NCBI GenBank assembly: GCA_003696155.1 | Contig: RFFP01000014.1 | Location: 1 to 64,000 of the forward strand | DNA: 64,000 bases | Direction: 5' to 3' | From: Acidobacteriota bacterium | GTDB taxonomy: Bacteria; Aquificota; Aquificia; Aquificales; Aquificaceae | Shown here: in pieces, positions 7,180-16,516 of the stretch | How the letters are laid out: each line of letters begins with the position of its first letter | Numbering within the stretch: position 1 is the stretch's first letter | Notes under the pieces: model-generated | What the model saw: the letters and a program-made list of their open reading frames with translations, nothing else | Databases searched by the model: none | What the model was told of the DNA's origin: nothing | Program-made: the position numbers and the translations under genes

Positions 7180-9132
7180 TTACTCCCCATGTGTTAAAAC
7201 TTGATTAAGGTTCTCGTACTTTTTGCACACCTGACCCTCGCACACCACAAGGCCATCCACAGGAGACCTAAGGACAAACTTAAAGGGCCTGAAAAGCTCT
7301 AGAGCCTCTTCAAAGAAGCTCTCCGTCTCTATCTTATATATGCCCATAAGGTATGCATAAAGGCTTATCAGGTAAGAGTGGGATGCCATGGGAACCTCTT
7401 TCATAAAGCTTGAAAAAGCCTGTAGTGTTTTCTCCGCGTAATCTAAAAGGTCAGACCTTCCGGTTATTGAACCGAGGAGAAGAAGGGTGTAGGGGGCAGA
7501 ACCGTTGGACGACTGTGTAGGAGTATCCTGAATCCCCTTCATCCTAATGCTTAGAAGCCCTTGCCCCTTATCTGTAGCGTCAAAAAAGCCCCAGTTTTCC
7601 GCATCCCAGAAGAGTTCTATGGCCTTCTCCACAAGCCTTACAGAGAGCTCAAGGTGTTCCCTTTTCTGGCTTATCTCAAACAGAGAAAGCAGGGCCCTAG
7701 CCATAAAGAGGTAATCCTCCGAGAAGCCCTCCACACCTTCCCTGTGGTAAAGCTGTCCATCTTTGTAGAGCTCCCCTAATATTCTCTCCGTGGTCTTCTC
7801 TGCCATATATAGAGCCCATGGGTCTTTGAACACCTTCCAATACTCGCACAGAGCTTCGACCATGAGGGCGTTCCAGTTTGTATATATGGTCCTGTCAATG
7901 TAGGGCATGGGCCTTTTAGTTTCCCTGTATGCAAGCATCTTCCTTTTTGAAGACCCTATTAGCCCCCTTACCCTCTCCAAGGGTAGGTTGAGCGTCTTTG
8001 AAAGCTCTTCCTCTTCTGTGGCTATGTAGAGCACGTTTTTATCTGGGTCATGATGCATCTCTCCCCTCTCCCCAACGTCAAAGTAAAGGCTTATCACTCT
8101 TAGTTCCTCAGATGTTAACAGTTCCCGAAGTTCCTTCAAGGAGAAGGTGTAGTATCCCCCTTCATCCAACTCACCTATGTCTGCATCCTGAGAGGCGTAG
8201 AAGCCACCATCTTGGCAAGAACCATAGGCTTTGTAATATCTGACTATACCCTCTGCAGTTTTCCTATATAGCTCCTTGCCAAAGACCTTGTAAGCCTTCG
8301 AGTACAGAGAGAGAAGTTCTGCGTTGTCATAGAGCATCTTCTCAAAGTGGGGCACTATCCACCGCTCGTCTGTGGAGTATCGGAAAAAGCCACCAAGCAG
8401 ATGGTCATAAACACCACCCTTGGCCATGGCATCCAAAGAGCTCTCTACAGCCTTAGCCAATATGGGAGCACGTTTGAAAAAGTTGTGGTATAGGAGCAGT
8501 TCAAAGGCCTTGGCATGATGAAACTTAGGAGCAGAGCCTATACCACCATGCTGATAGTCTACGCTAGCAAGAAGGGCATTTATGCCCATCTGGAGGAGGT
8601 CCTCTCCCACAAAATCCTTATAACTTCTTGAAGAGAAGTTTAGAAGGCCTTCGTATATGCTGTCTGCAGACTTTAATATCCTTTCCCTCTCCTCTTTCCA
8701 AAGTTTGGCAATCCTTAGTAGCAGTGACTTAAAACCCGGCCTGCCCCAGCGGTCTTCAGGTGGGAAGTAAGTACCGCCAAAGAAGGCCTTACCCTCAGGG
8801 GTCATAAAAACGGTAAGTGGCCACCCCCCTGAGCCTGTAAGGGCAAGGACCACTTCCTGATACCTCCTGTCCACGTCAGGCCTTTCATCCCTATCCACCT
8901 TTATGGCGACAAAGTGCTCGTTTATTATCTGTGCAATCTCCGGGTTTTCGAAACTCTCGTGGGCCATAACGTGGCACCAGTGGCACCACACACCACCCAC
9001 AGAGAGCAGTATGGGCTTATCCTCTTCTCTTGCCCTTCTAAAGGCCTCTCCAGACCACTCATACCAGTCTACGGGCTGGTTGGCGGATTTTTTAAGGTAA
9101 GGACTCTTAGCGTTCATAAGTCTGTTAGGCAT
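7180..9132 (-). CDS. DUF255 thioredoxin-domain protein (YyaL/SSP411 family)
   Basis: This 650-residue protein begins with a thioredoxin-like domain (about residues 1-165) carrying a CHWC motif at Cys50-Cys53 and the family phrases SPYLKKSANQPVDWYEW and GGWPLTVFMTPEGKAFFGGTYF. The rest is an (alpha/alpha)6-barrel region like that of glycoside hydrolases and N-acylglucosamine epimerases (HFEKMLYDNAEL, NWNALMVEAL). The bacterial function is not established. It lacks a signal peptide and should be cytoplasmic. GGGGAGGTG stands before the start, and the small gene at 7155 follows. Confidence 0.88.
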   Translation of the reverse strand: MPNRLMNAKSPYLKKSANQPVDWYEWSGEAFRRAREEDKPILLSVGGVWCHWCHVMAHESFENPEIAQIINEHFVAIKVDRDERPDVDRRYQEVVLALTGSGGWPLTVFMTPEGKAFFGGTYFPPEDRWGRPGFKSLLLRIAKLWKEERERILKSADSIYEGLLNFSSRSYKDFVGEDLLQMGINALLASVDYQHGGIGSAPKFHHAKAFELLLYHNFFKRAPILAKAVESSLDAMAKGGVYDHLLGGFFRYSTDERWIVPHFEKMLYDNAELLSLYSKAYKVFGKELYRKTAEGIVRYYKAYGSCQDGGFYASQDADIGELDEGGYYTFSLKELRELLTSEELRVISLYFDVGERGEMHHDPDKNVLYIATEEEELSKTLNLPLERVRGLIGSSKRKMLAYRETKRPMPYIDRTIYTNWNALMVEALCEYWKVFKDPWALYMAEKTTERILGELYKDGQLYHREGVEGFSEDYLFMARALLSLFEISQKREHLELSVRLVEKAIELFWDAENWGFFDATDKGQGLLSIRMKGIQDTPTQSSNGSAPYTLLLLGSITGRSDLLDYAEKTLQAFSSFMKEVPMASHSYLISLYAYLMGIYKIETESFFEEALELFRPFKFVLRSPVDGLVVCEGQVCKKYENLNQVLTHGE

Positions 9133-9195
9133 GAAACACCTCCCCTTTAGAAGGTAGATAAGATAGAGGGAGAAGGCTATGAGGAAGCTTAGGTT

Positions 9196-9672
9196 TTATT
9201 GAAGAAGGTAGTCAAAGTTGAGCTTTCTAACCTTTCCCTTCTCATCCCTTATGTATACGTTAACAGAGTAAAGTCCCTTCTCAGCCATTTGGAACCATCC
9301 CCCAAAGTTGTCACCGTGCTGATGGGGGTACTTGTGCAAATCCTTTCTCTGAGCTCTTAAAAGGGGAGACCTAACCTCTGCCTCCACCCTGTAGTTGGAT
9401 AGGTAAGTTACCCTATCCCCCTCTTCCCTCCATAGGGCAACGGCAAGATGGTGGGTATCGTATTTAGTAGGTGAGCCATGATGCTTTTCCAAAAGGCTGT
9501 AAGCTCTTGGAAAAGACCTTTTTAGCTCTTCAATGCTTATAATACCAAGGCTTACATTCATATCAGGCAGTTTTTTGGTTAAAGGGGTTTTTATAAGCAC
9601 ATCTTCCTCTTGGGCTAGAGAAAGCCCAAGGATACCAAGCAAGAAAGCCACTAGCGCCACTAACCTTACCAT
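9196..9672 (-). CDS. Secreted protein of unknown function
   Basis: This 158-residue protein has a clear signal peptide (MVRLVALVAFLLGILGLSLA, cut before Gln-Glu-Glu). The mature part is histidine-rich around YDTHHLAVALW and KYPHQHGDNFGGWFQMAEKG, and looks like a compact beta domain. A periplasmic metal or ligand binder is possible, but I recognise no family. The ATG at 9672 is chosen over an in-frame start 12 codons upstream, since it directly follows AAAGGAGG and begins the signal peptide. It is followed by the DUF255 gene. Confidence 0.7.
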   Translation of the reverse strand: MVRLVALVAFLLGILGLSLAQEEDVLIKTPLTKKLPDMNVSLGIISIEELKRSFPRAYSLLEKHHGSPTKYDTHHLAVALWREEGDRVTYLSNYRVEAEVRSPLLRAQRKDLHKYPHQHGDNFGGWFQMAEKGLYSVNVYIRDEKGKVRKLNFDYLLQ

Positions 9673-9887
9673 TTTTACCTCCTTTTCTTTAATATCATAG
9701 CTCAGCATCTTGGTGAGCGCAATTACAACTCTTTACTTAGAGAATAAGTGTATCTTATATGTGCTATGTCTAATAATAACCGTCTAAACTTTAACGTTAT
9801 TTTCATAAGTTGCTGTGGCTCAAGCTTTTGAAGATGTTTATTGGACAAAGCAGTTTATAATCCAACAAAGCTAATGGAAACACAGGA

Positions 9888-9893
9888 TATAAT
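9888..9893 (+). promoter_or_regulatory. -10-like box before the TnpB-like gene
   Basis: TATAAT ends seven bases before the ATG at 9901, the same leaderless spacing as in many host genes of this window. It decides the start chosen for the TnpB-like gene. Confidence 0.45.
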
Positions 9894-9900
9894 ACAACCC

Positions 9901-10773
9901 ATGGAAGTTAGAAGGAGCCTACCTTTCTCCCTAGAGTTTGCCAACACTGGAAAGAAAAACTTCCTCTATGAGCTACGGAAGGAATACAAAAGAGTAATTG
10001 AGCTTCTTTTAAAGCTTGGAGCAAAGAAAAAGAAACTAGCTTATGAAGACACAAAGCTCATAGATAGCTGGCTTTCCGCAAGATACAAAGGCTTTGCACT
10101 AAAACAAGCACAATCTATGCTAAAGTCTTGGATAAAGAAGCCTGAGATAAAGAAGCTCCCTATCAAGCTTGATAGCAGGTTCTTTAAGTTTGAAAAAGGT
10201 AAAAACAGCTTTGATTACTGGCTACTTATAAGAGGGCCAAGAAAAGAAGAGTGGATAACCTTTCCAGTAAAGAGTTATGACTATGCTAAGGGCTATTTTG
10301 AAAACTGGCAAAGGGCGGACTTTGTTGAGATTAAAAAGCTAATAACCACTTCAGATGGTCAAACTTATGGAAGGGAGATAAAGGAGATAATTGAGAAGAG
10401 AATAGACAGGAAAGAACAAGGTTCTAAACCTTTTAAGAGGGCTAAACATTTTCTAAAGACTGAGATAAACAGGATTTTGAAATCCGTTATAGATGGAAGT
10501 TTTTCACCAGTTTTTGAGAACTTGAAGAACCTCAAGAAAGGTAAAGCCAAAGGGTGGGTAAGGTCTGTAAACAGGAGATTTAATCACTCTCAGTATACAA
10601 GCAGGGCTTGTCCTGTGTGCACCTGCACAGACAAGCGGAACCAAAAGGGTAAATGTTTTAAGTGTGCCAGCTGTGGCTATAGTGCGCCTGCAGACTACGT
10701 TGGTTCCCTAAACATTCTCCTTAGGTTTACGCCTGCGAAACTTGTTCCTATAAAATGGAATAATTGTCTGTAG
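9901..10773 (+). CDS. TnpB-like protein (IS200/IS605), RuvC-I motif missing
   Basis: The family is the RNA-guided transposon nuclease TnpB. Visible are a basic helical N-terminal half, the KKLITTSDGQTYGREIKEII stretch that normally follows RuvC-I, a RuvC-II-like FENLKNLKKGK, a zinc finger (CPVC and CASC) and a RuvC-III-like ADYVGSLNILL. The expected RuvC-I segment with its catalytic Asp (a G-D-G-K type motif) is absent: DFVEI joins directly to KKLITT. The helices between RuvC-II and the zinc finger also look shortened. At 290 residues it is well below the usual 370-420. A longer TTG start exists at 9841. No TnpA is present and it ends two bases before mutL. It is probably a decayed element, but the frame is open throughout. 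Confidence 0.75.
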   Translation: MEVRRSLPFSLEFANTGKKNFLYELRKEYKRVIELLLKLGAKKKKLAYEDTKLIDSWLSARYKGFALKQAQSMLKSWIKKPEIKKLPIKLDSRFFKFEKGKNSFDYWLLIRGPRKEEWITFPVKSYDYAKGYFENWQRADFVEIKKLITTSDGQTYGREIKEIIEKRIDRKEQGSKPFKRAKHFLKTEINRILKSVIDGSFSPVFENLKNLKKGKAKGWVRSVNRRFNHSQYTSRACPVCTCTDKRNQKGKCFKCASCGYSAPADYVGSLNILLRFTPAKLVPIKWNNCL

Positions 10774-10775
10774 GA

Positions 10776-12062
10776 ATGGGAACTATATTCCTTCTTCCTG
10801 AAGAGGTAAGGAGCAAGATATCTGCGGGCGAGGTAATAGAGGGACCTGCAGAGTGTGTCAAAGAGCTGATGGAAAACTCCCTAGATTCTGGTGCAACGAG
10901 AGTGGAGGTGGAGGTATTAAAGGGGGGCAAAAGGTACATACTCGTTGCAGACAACGGTGAGGGTATAGCATCTGAGGATATCGAGAGAGCCATACTCGGT
11001 GGAGCAACCAGCAAGATTAGAAGTTTTGAAGACCTTGCCTATCTACGTACCTATGGATACAGAGGTGAAGCCCTGCACACCATAGCTTCTGTAAGTAAGA
11101 TGGTTCTAAGGTCAAGGTTCTTTCAGGAAGATATGGGGCGAGAGATAAGGGTAGAAGGTGGGAATATAAAAAACATAAGGTCTATAGGTATGCAGGTGGG
11201 TACGCAAGTGGAAGTCTTTGATCTCTTTTACAACCTCCCCCTCAGACAGGCTTTTATGAGTAGGGAAGATACAGAGAGAAACAGAATATACAAAGTGTTT
11301 AAGCTTCTTGCCCTTGCAAACCCTCACGTTAGCTTTACGCTGAAGGCAGAGGGCAGGACAGTAATGAGCTTCACAACCTCACAGCTGCCGGAGAGAGTAG
11401 AGGACGTTTTAGGCGGAAGGTATGAGCATCTTAGCCATGAAAGGGACGGTATAAAGCTGAATGTGTTCCTATCTGTTGAAAAGGGTAAAGGGGAGGTCTA
11501 TCTCTTTGTAAACAGAAGGCCCGTGTTTAACAGGGGATTGGTAGAGTACCTTAAAAAGCTAACGGGTAAAAAGTACAACTGCCTCTGCTACTTAGAGCTC
11601 CCTCCCTATCTTGTAGATGTGAACGTGCACCCTAAAAAATGGGAGGTAAAGCTCAAAGTTGAGGGTAAGATAAAGGAAATGATAAGAGAAACCATTAGAA
11701 AGGTAAACTATCCAAAGCCTCCATCCCTTATAAAGCAGGAAGAGGTAAAGTATAAAGTAGAGCCACGGCTCATAGGCATATTGGAGGACACCTTCATCCT
11801 TGCCGTATACGGAGACTATCTTTACTTTTTTGATCAACACCTTCTTTCGGAAAGGTACAACTACGAAGTTAAAAAGGAAAACCCTGACAGAGCTTGCAGG
11901 TCTTCCATCAAAGCGGGTCAGAAGTTGGATGAGGAGACAGCTAGGGAACTTCTCAAAAGATGGCTTTACCTTGAAAACAGGGAGGTATGCCCTCATGGAA
12001 GACCTATATACTATAGGCTTTATCTGGGTGAAATATACAAAAAACTTGGAAGGAGTTACTGA
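10776..12062 (+). CDS. mutL: DNA mismatch repair protein MutL, compact form
   Basis: MutL links mismatch recognition to strand incision. The GHKL ATPase motifs are present: [24 protein letters not shown] and [14 protein letters not shown]. The C-terminal nuclease metal site [12 protein letters not shown] (residues 353-364) fits DQHA(X)2E(X)4E apart from Ala to Leu, and CPHGRP is at 405-410. The total is 428 residues, like the roughly 425-residue Aquifex protein and much shorter than the usual 600 or so, because the linker is nearly absent. ATG 10776 gives the family N terminus; an in-frame TTG at 10764 is possible. The stop is directly followed by the hisF ATG. Confidence 0.94.
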   Translation: MGTIFLLPEEVRSKISAGEVIEGPAECVKELMENSLDSGATRVEVEVLKGGKRYILVADNGEGIASEDIERAILGGATSKIRSFEDLAYLRTYGYRGEALHTIASVSKMVLRSRFFQEDMGREIRVEGGNIKNIRSIGMQVGTQVEVFDLFYNLPLRQAFMSREDTERNRIYKVFKLLALANPHVSFTLKAEGRTVMSFTTSQLPERVEDVLGGRYEHLSHERDGIKLNVFLSVEKGKGEVYLFVNRRPVFNRGLVEYLKKLTGKKYNCLCYLELPPYLVDVNVHPKKWEVKLKVEGKIKEMIRETIRKVNYPKPPSLIKQEEVKYKVEPRLIGILEDTFILAVYGDYLYFFDQHLLSERYNYEVKKENPDRACRSSIKAGQKLDEETARELLKRWLYLENREVCPHGRPIYYRLYLGEIYKKLGRSY

Positions 12063-12827
12063 ATGCTTGCGAAGAGGATAATTCCATGTCTTGATGTGGA
12101 CAGGGGTCGTGTGGTAAAGGGTGTAAGGTTCAAAAACCTTGTGAATGCCGGAGACCCTGTAGAGGTGGCGAAGATATACGAAGAGCAGGAAGCAGATGAA
12201 CTTGTCTTTCTTGATATAACCGCCTCCGCAGAGGATAGGAAGATAACCATAGAAGTAGTAAAGAAGGTGGCGGAGGAGGTCTTTATGCCCTTTACCGTTG
12301 GGGGCGGCGTGTCAAGTCTTGAGGATATGAGAAGGCTCTTAGAGGCTGGTGCAGACAAGGTTTCTATAAACACCTCGGCGGTAAAGAACCCTCAGCTAAT
12401 CTATGAAGGAGCCAAAAGGTTTGGCTCCCAGTGTATAGTAGTAGCTATAGATGCAAGAAGGAAGGGAAGTAGCTGGGAGGTCTACATACACGGAGGGAGA
12501 ACACCGACGGGAATGGACGCCATAGAATGGGCCAGGAGGGTAGAGAGCCTCGGAGCTGGTGAGATATTGCTAACGTCCATGGACAGGGACGGCACCAAAA
12601 GGGGTTACGACATAGAGCTCACTAGTGCTGTGGTGTCGTCGGTGAATATCCCGGTCATAGCTTCAGGTGGTGCAGGCTTAATGGAGCATTTCTACGAGGT
12701 GCTTTCAAAGGCTAATGCAGATGCTGCCCTGGCAGCCTCCCTATTCCATTTCAGGGAGGTGAGCATTCCAGAGCTCAAGAGCTATCTTATCTCAAGGGCG
12801 CTTCCTATTAGGCTCTCTGCCCTTTGA
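12063..12827 (+). CDS. hisF: Imidazole glycerol phosphate synthase, cyclase subunit HisF
   Basis: HisF uses ammonia passed from HisH to close the imidazole ring in histidine synthesis. The (beta/alpha)8 barrel starts with [20 protein letters not shown]; Asp11 is one catalytic acid and the Asp of VVAIDARR is the other. The phosphate-binding ends VGGGVSS and IASGGAG are present. The length of 254 residues is normal. It begins at the base after the mutL stop, and hisH and the other his genes are not in this window, so the his genes are scattered. Its last 46 bases overlap the convergent OmpA-domain gene. Confidence 0.97.
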   Translation: MLAKRIIPCLDVDRGRVVKGVRFKNLVNAGDPVEVAKIYEEQEADELVFLDITASAEDRKITIEVVKKVAEEVFMPFTVGGGVSSLEDMRRLLEAGADKVSINTSAVKNPQLIYEGAKRFGSQCIVVAIDARRKGSSWEVYIHGGRTPTGMDAIEWARRVESLGAGEILLTSMDRDGTKRGYDIELTSAVVSSVNIPVIASGGAGLMEHFYEVLSKANADAALAASLFHFREVSIPELKSYLISRALPIRLSAL

Positions 12828-13609
12828 GGGGTATCGATGCAGGCAACCTTACTTTCCAGAAGGGATTTAACTATCCACAAAGCTCTTTCTCTTGCTATAA
12901 CTTGGTTTACTTTCCTCCTTCCCGTGCTGTCAGCATACCCTTTAACCCTTATCCTGTATTCTCTATCGTAAGGCAACAATGAAACATCTGTGATTATTCT
13001 TTCTATCAATAAACTCTCATCTATCTTTCTTTGTCCAGGACCGAAGTAAATGCTATACCTTTTAAAGAGGGATGTTTGCACCTTCTCCTTTTTAATCACA
13101 GGTGAAACTATGGATGGGGGAGAGAGGTAATAGCCATCTATTTTATAGTTCAGCAATAGGTGCTCGCCCGGTTTTAGGCTTGCCAAGCCTATGTATATGT
13201 TTTCACCCTCTTGTCTGTATGGTACCATGATGAAATCCTCTACTATAAGGGGCGTATGATTTAGTATTTTTCTTGCTTTGATAAAACCGCTCGCTATTCC
13301 CTTTGCAACTTGCAAGAGAACAATATCCTCAATATGATTGTCACCGACATTTTTTAAATCGACATGGACCAATCCACCCGGATTTAGATTGCTGTTTATA
13401 AGTATCCTAGGATCCCTTTCTGTAACCTGTGTCCTTGTAAACTCTATTATTTCAACATCTACCCTTCTATACTCTTTACCTTTCCTAGAAGATACCTCAT
13501 AGCTCCAGGATACCCTGGGGGTGCCTAAAGAGCAAGGAAAAGACAGATTATAGGACAATGCTAAGGCAATAGATGCAAAGGCTATTATATAACCCCTTTC
13601 CACTCCCAT
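12782..13609 (-). CDS. Exported protein with OmpA-like C-terminal domain
   Basis: This 275-residue protein has an N-terminal hydrophobic segment ([19 protein letters not shown]) that looks like a signal peptide and a C-terminal peptidoglycan-binding OmpA-like domain at about residues 185-260 ([15 protein letters not shown], then [25 protein letters not shown]). The middle is beta-rich and not recognised. It probably sits in the periplasm bound to the cell wall. The promoter is leaderless in layout, and the 3' end overlaps hisF. Confidence 0.75.
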   Translation of the reverse strand: MGVERGYIIAFASIALALSYNLSFPCSLGTPRVSWSYEVSSRKGKEYRRVDVEIIEFTRTQVTERDPRILINSNLNPGGLVHVDLKNVGDNHIEDIVLLQVAKGIASGFIKARKILNHTPLIVEDFIMVPYRQEGENIYIGLASLKPGEHLLLNYKIDGYYLSPPSIVSPVIKKEKVQTSLFKRYSIYFGPGQRKIDESLLIERIITDVSLLPYDREYRIRVKGYADSTGRRKVNQVIARERALWIVKSLLESKVACIDTPQRAESLIGSALEIR

Positions 13610-13617
13610 GGCAATAT

Positions 13618-13623
13618 ATTTTA
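13618..13623 (-). promoter_or_regulatory. -10 box of the OmpA-domain gene, leaderless layout
   Basis: TAAAAT ends eight bases before the ATG with no ribosome site between. Confidence 0.5.
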
Positions 13624-13645
13624 ATCTTGGAAATTAAAGGCGCAA

Positions 13646-13665
13646 CCCCCTCCTCGGGGAAGGGG
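13646..13665 (-). terminator. Hairpin after porG, probable operon terminator
   Basis: On the minus strand CCCCTTCC-CCGA-GGAGGGGG forms eight pairs, one of them a U-G wobble that would be a C-A mismatch in plus-strand RNA. It starts eight bases after the porG stop and is followed by TTGCGCCTTTAATTT, a weak T tract. It also sits just upstream of the OmpA-domain promoter. Confidence 0.5.
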
Positions 13666-13673
13666 CACCTATA

Positions 13674-14387
13674 TTATACTGTCACCTTCTTTGGTGGTGG
13701 TGGCAAAAAGGGTTCTAATCCCTGCTCTCCTGCCCATCTCTGGGCTAAGTCGTAGGCTCCCTTTGCCGTGTTGAGGTTCTTCTCTATGAGCTCAAGCTTT
13801 TTCTTAAACTTCCTTTCAAGGGCTGAGTCGAGAGAGGCTGTTCCACCAGAAGCCACAAATTTTTTGAGGAACCTGGACTTTATCCCCTCCTCTATTGCGT
13901 CAAGACCCACACAACCTATAGCACCAAAGAGGGCGCCTATCATGGCCATGTTAGTGGAGAGCTCCGTTCCTGCTATATCTATAGCCAGCTTGGTTGCTGG
14001 GAAGTTGAGCACCTTAACGTCAAGACTTTCAAGCCTCTCCTTATCTTCGTCGGTAAGAAGGTCCTCCTCCGTGTTTATTATGATAAGGCCCTTTCTCTTT
14101 ATGCCAGAGTAAAAGGGCATGGTGTAGGACTTGCCCATGGTTATAACCTGTGGGTGAAAGACCATTATCACGTCTGGATAGACCACCTCACCCCTGTCAA
14201 AGATGGGCTCTAGCCCTATACGTGCATAGCTTTCCGCTGGTGCCATCCTCTTTTCCGCACCAAAGAAGGGGTTGGAAACGGCATAATATCCCTCATAGTC
14301 TGCAGCTGTTGCTATTATGTGTGCTGCGGTGACCGCACCCTGACCACCAAGGGCCGGCATCCTTATGTTAACCCTCTTTCTCATCAT
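13674..14387 (-). CDS. porG: Pyruvate:ferredoxin oxidoreductase, gamma subunit
   Basis: This is the gamma subunit (2-oxoacid:acceptor oxidoreductase domain III) of a CoA-dependent enzyme that, in the reductive TCA cycle, makes pyruvate from acetyl-CoA and CO2 with reduced ferredoxin. The N-terminal MPALGGQGAVTAAHIIATAA is the family signature. It is 237 residues with an unusual proline-rich end (FLPPPPKKVTV). The start overlaps the porB stop (ATGATGA), with GGAGGG upstream. It is the last gene of the operon. Confidence 0.9.
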   Translation of the reverse strand: MMRKRVNIRMPALGGQGAVTAAHIIATAADYEGYYAVSNPFFGAEKRMAPAESYARIGLEPIFDRGEVVYPDVIMVFHPQVITMGKSYTMPFYSGIKRKGLIIINTEEDLLTDEDKERLESLDVKVLNFPATKLAIDIAGTELSTNMAMIGALFGAIGCVGLDAIEEGIKSRFLKKFVASGGTASLDSALERKFKKKLELIEKNLNTAKGAYDLAQRWAGEQGLEPFLPPPPKKVTV

Positions 14388-15244
14388 AACAGTCCCTCCT
14401 CTTTCTTACGCTCTATGACCTCCTTTGCAGCATCGCTCACATACTCAAAGAAGGCAAACCTTTCCTTGTCCCGCTGCCTCATCTCATCAAGTCCGTCATC
14501 GGAGTTTAGCCCTATTTCCAGTATGCAGGGGGTGTATAGGTGGACGTAGGTGGGGCCTACCTCTCTCGCCACGTATATGGCTTTCTTTATGACCGTTTCC
14601 ACCCTCTTGGGTGAGGATACGGTGAGTCTTGCCACGTAGTGACAGCCTGAGTCTATGGCAATCTGCCAGAAGGGCACCTTATCCCACTGCTTACCCTTTG
14701 GAGCCATCTTAAATACATGACCCTTAACTGTAAGACCGCTTTCCTGACCACCAGTGTTTGCGTAAACCTCGTTGTCAAAGCATATGGTTGTTATCTTTTC
14801 CTGCCTAAAGAAAGACTGAAGGGTGCAGTCAAGTCCTATGTCCACCGTGGCACCGTCACCTGCAAGAACCACAACGTCCTTGACCTTATCGGGAAAACGC
14901 CACTCAAGCACCCTCTTTATACCAGAGGCAACCGCATTTTGGTTTCCAAAGAGAGAATGGACCGTATGGAGTGCTATGTGTGGGAATACCAAAGAGGTAC
15001 ATCCTGTAGAGTTTACTATTATGGTATCCTCTGGGCTTGGAAGAGAGGCGAGTATGTACCTTAGAGCCATAGACTCAGGGCATCCAGCGCAGAGGGAATG
15101 CTCCTCTATGAGTTCCTTAGAGTAGGGTAGGTCCATAACACCCCTCTTGGGATTACCCCATGTGGCTCTGAACTGAAGGTCCCTTATCTCTTGGGGCATA
15201 ACATCTAAAAGGTCCTCGTTTATCTCATAAATCTTATAGGACAT
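14384..15244 (-). CDS. porB: Pyruvate:ferredoxin oxidoreductase, beta subunit
   Basis: The beta subunit carries thiamine pyrophosphate and an iron-sulfur cluster. The TPP motif reads GDGATVDIGLDCTLQSFFR, with the Asn of FDNEVYANTGGQ completing it, and CAGCPES plus STGCTS supply cluster cysteines. The 286-residue length is normal for split enzymes. It overlaps porA by 11 bases and porG by four, so expression is tightly coupled to give equal subunit amounts. Confidence 0.93.
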   Translation of the reverse strand: MSYKIYEINEDLLDVMPQEIRDLQFRATWGNPKRGVMDLPYSKELIEEHSLCAGCPESMALRYILASLPSPEDTIIVNSTGCTSLVFPHIALHTVHSLFGNQNAVASGIKRVLEWRFPDKVKDVVVLAGDGATVDIGLDCTLQSFFRQEKITTICFDNEVYANTGGQESGLTVKGHVFKMAPKGKQWDKVPFWQIAIDSGCHYVARLTVSSPKRVETVIKKAIYVAREVGPTYVHLYTPCILEIGLNSDDGLDEMRQRDKERFAFFEYVSDAAKEVIERKKEEGLL

Positions 15245-16436
15245 GCTTTACCTCCTTTCCGGTGAGTTTTAAAACCTCCTGCACTATGACCTCGGCGGGC
15301 ATGGTCATACCACCCGCTACCCTAGGAGAGCCTATGACCTCTGCGTCAGAGTGCCCGTAAAGGTACCTTCTCACCTCTCGCTCAAGCCAGCCAACTACGT
15401 TAAACTCTGGCACGAAGATGTACTTGGCGTTTTTAACAGCCCCCTTTAACTCTTCAACAGGGAAGGGCCTTATGGTTTTGAGCTTTACCACCCTTGCTTT
15501 TATGCCTTCATCCTCTAAAAGCCTGACCGCCTCTTTTGCCTGAGCTGCTGCGGTCCCACAGGCAACAAAGACAAGCTCCGCAGATGGGTCCCCAAACTCT
15601 TCGATAAGACCCTTCAAATAGCGCTTTGCATATGGTCTTGACCTTTCAATGGCAGAGCGCACCTCCCACTGCCAGCTGGCATGGGTTGCGTAAGATATGT
15701 AGTTGGACTTCATGACAAAGGGATCTCTGAGGAATCTTCCCGGTGGCACTTCCGCATCTATAACGGGCATGGGTGCCCTATAGGGGTTGTAGGGTGGCAG
15801 GGCTATATCGTCAGGTGGCAACATTATAGCCTCCCTTGTGTGGGAGACAAAAAAGCCGTCAACCACCGTTATAACTGGAACGTGCACGTCTGGCTGTTCT
15901 GCAACCACAAAGCCTGCCAGTATCATGTCAAAGAGGTCCTGGGCGTTTTCCGCATACCATATCATACAGCCCGTATCAAGGAGGAAACCCACCTCAAGGT
16001 TATCCGGTTGTATGGAAAGAGGAGAGTTCACCCCCCTTGCCATAAGGACAAGCTGCACTGGGATCCTTGTCCCCGCCCACATGGGAAAGTTTTCAAAAGC
16101 CCTTAGTGTTCCGGGTCCTGATGTTGTTGTTATCGTTCTGGCACCAGCCATAGCACAACCCGCTATCTCAGACATGACCCCAAACTCTGACTCACCTCTG
16201 AAGTAAACACCCACATAACCCTCAACCCAGAGCTCTCCTATGAGATGTGCTGCCTCAGACTGTGGTGTTATTGGGTAAGATACAGAAGCGTCCACAGAGG
16301 CGCGCCTCACCGCTTCTTTGACCGCCTCCGAACCTGTCATAAAGTGCTTTGTTCTTGGTGCTTCAAAGAGAAGGTACTCGGGTGAAACCACCCTCTGTCC
16401 AGCCCTGTTGTATATAACACTTTCGGTAGCTTGCAT
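15234..16436 (-). CDS. porA: Pyruvate:ferredoxin oxidoreductase, alpha subunit
   Basis: The 400-residue alpha subunit combines the pyrimidine-binding TPP domain (VSYPITPQSEAAHLIGEL, then GARTITTTSGPG) with the transketolase-like C-terminal domain (VFVACGTAAAQAKEAV). It forms the active site with PorB. A GGAGG site precedes the start at 16436. Between it and porD lie 80 bases without a gene or a clear terminator, so all five genes are taken as one operon. Confidence 0.93.
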   Translation of the reverse strand: MQATESVIYNRAGQRVVSPEYLLFEAPRTKHFMTGSEAVKEAVRRASVDASVSYPITPQSEAAHLIGELWVEGYVGVYFRGESEFGVMSEIAGCAMAGARTITTTSGPGTLRAFENFPMWAGTRIPVQLVLMARGVNSPLSIQPDNLEVGFLLDTGCMIWYAENAQDLFDMILAGFVVAEQPDVHVPVITVVDGFFVSHTREAIMLPPDDIALPPYNPYRAPMPVIDAEVPPGRFLRDPFVMKSNYISYATHASWQWEVRSAIERSRPYAKRYLKGLIEEFGDPSAELVFVACGTAAAQAKEAVRLLEDEGIKARVVKLKTIRPFPVEELKGAVKNAKYIFVPEFNVVGWLEREVRRYLYGHSDAEVIGSPRVAGGMTMPAEVIVQEVLKLTGKEVKHVL

Positions 16437-16516
16437 GTCTTACCTCCTTGCTGAGTTTTTTTTCTAAATCTATGAAAGGCCTTATCTAAAAGGATGACAC
16501 TCATCATCTAAAGCCC

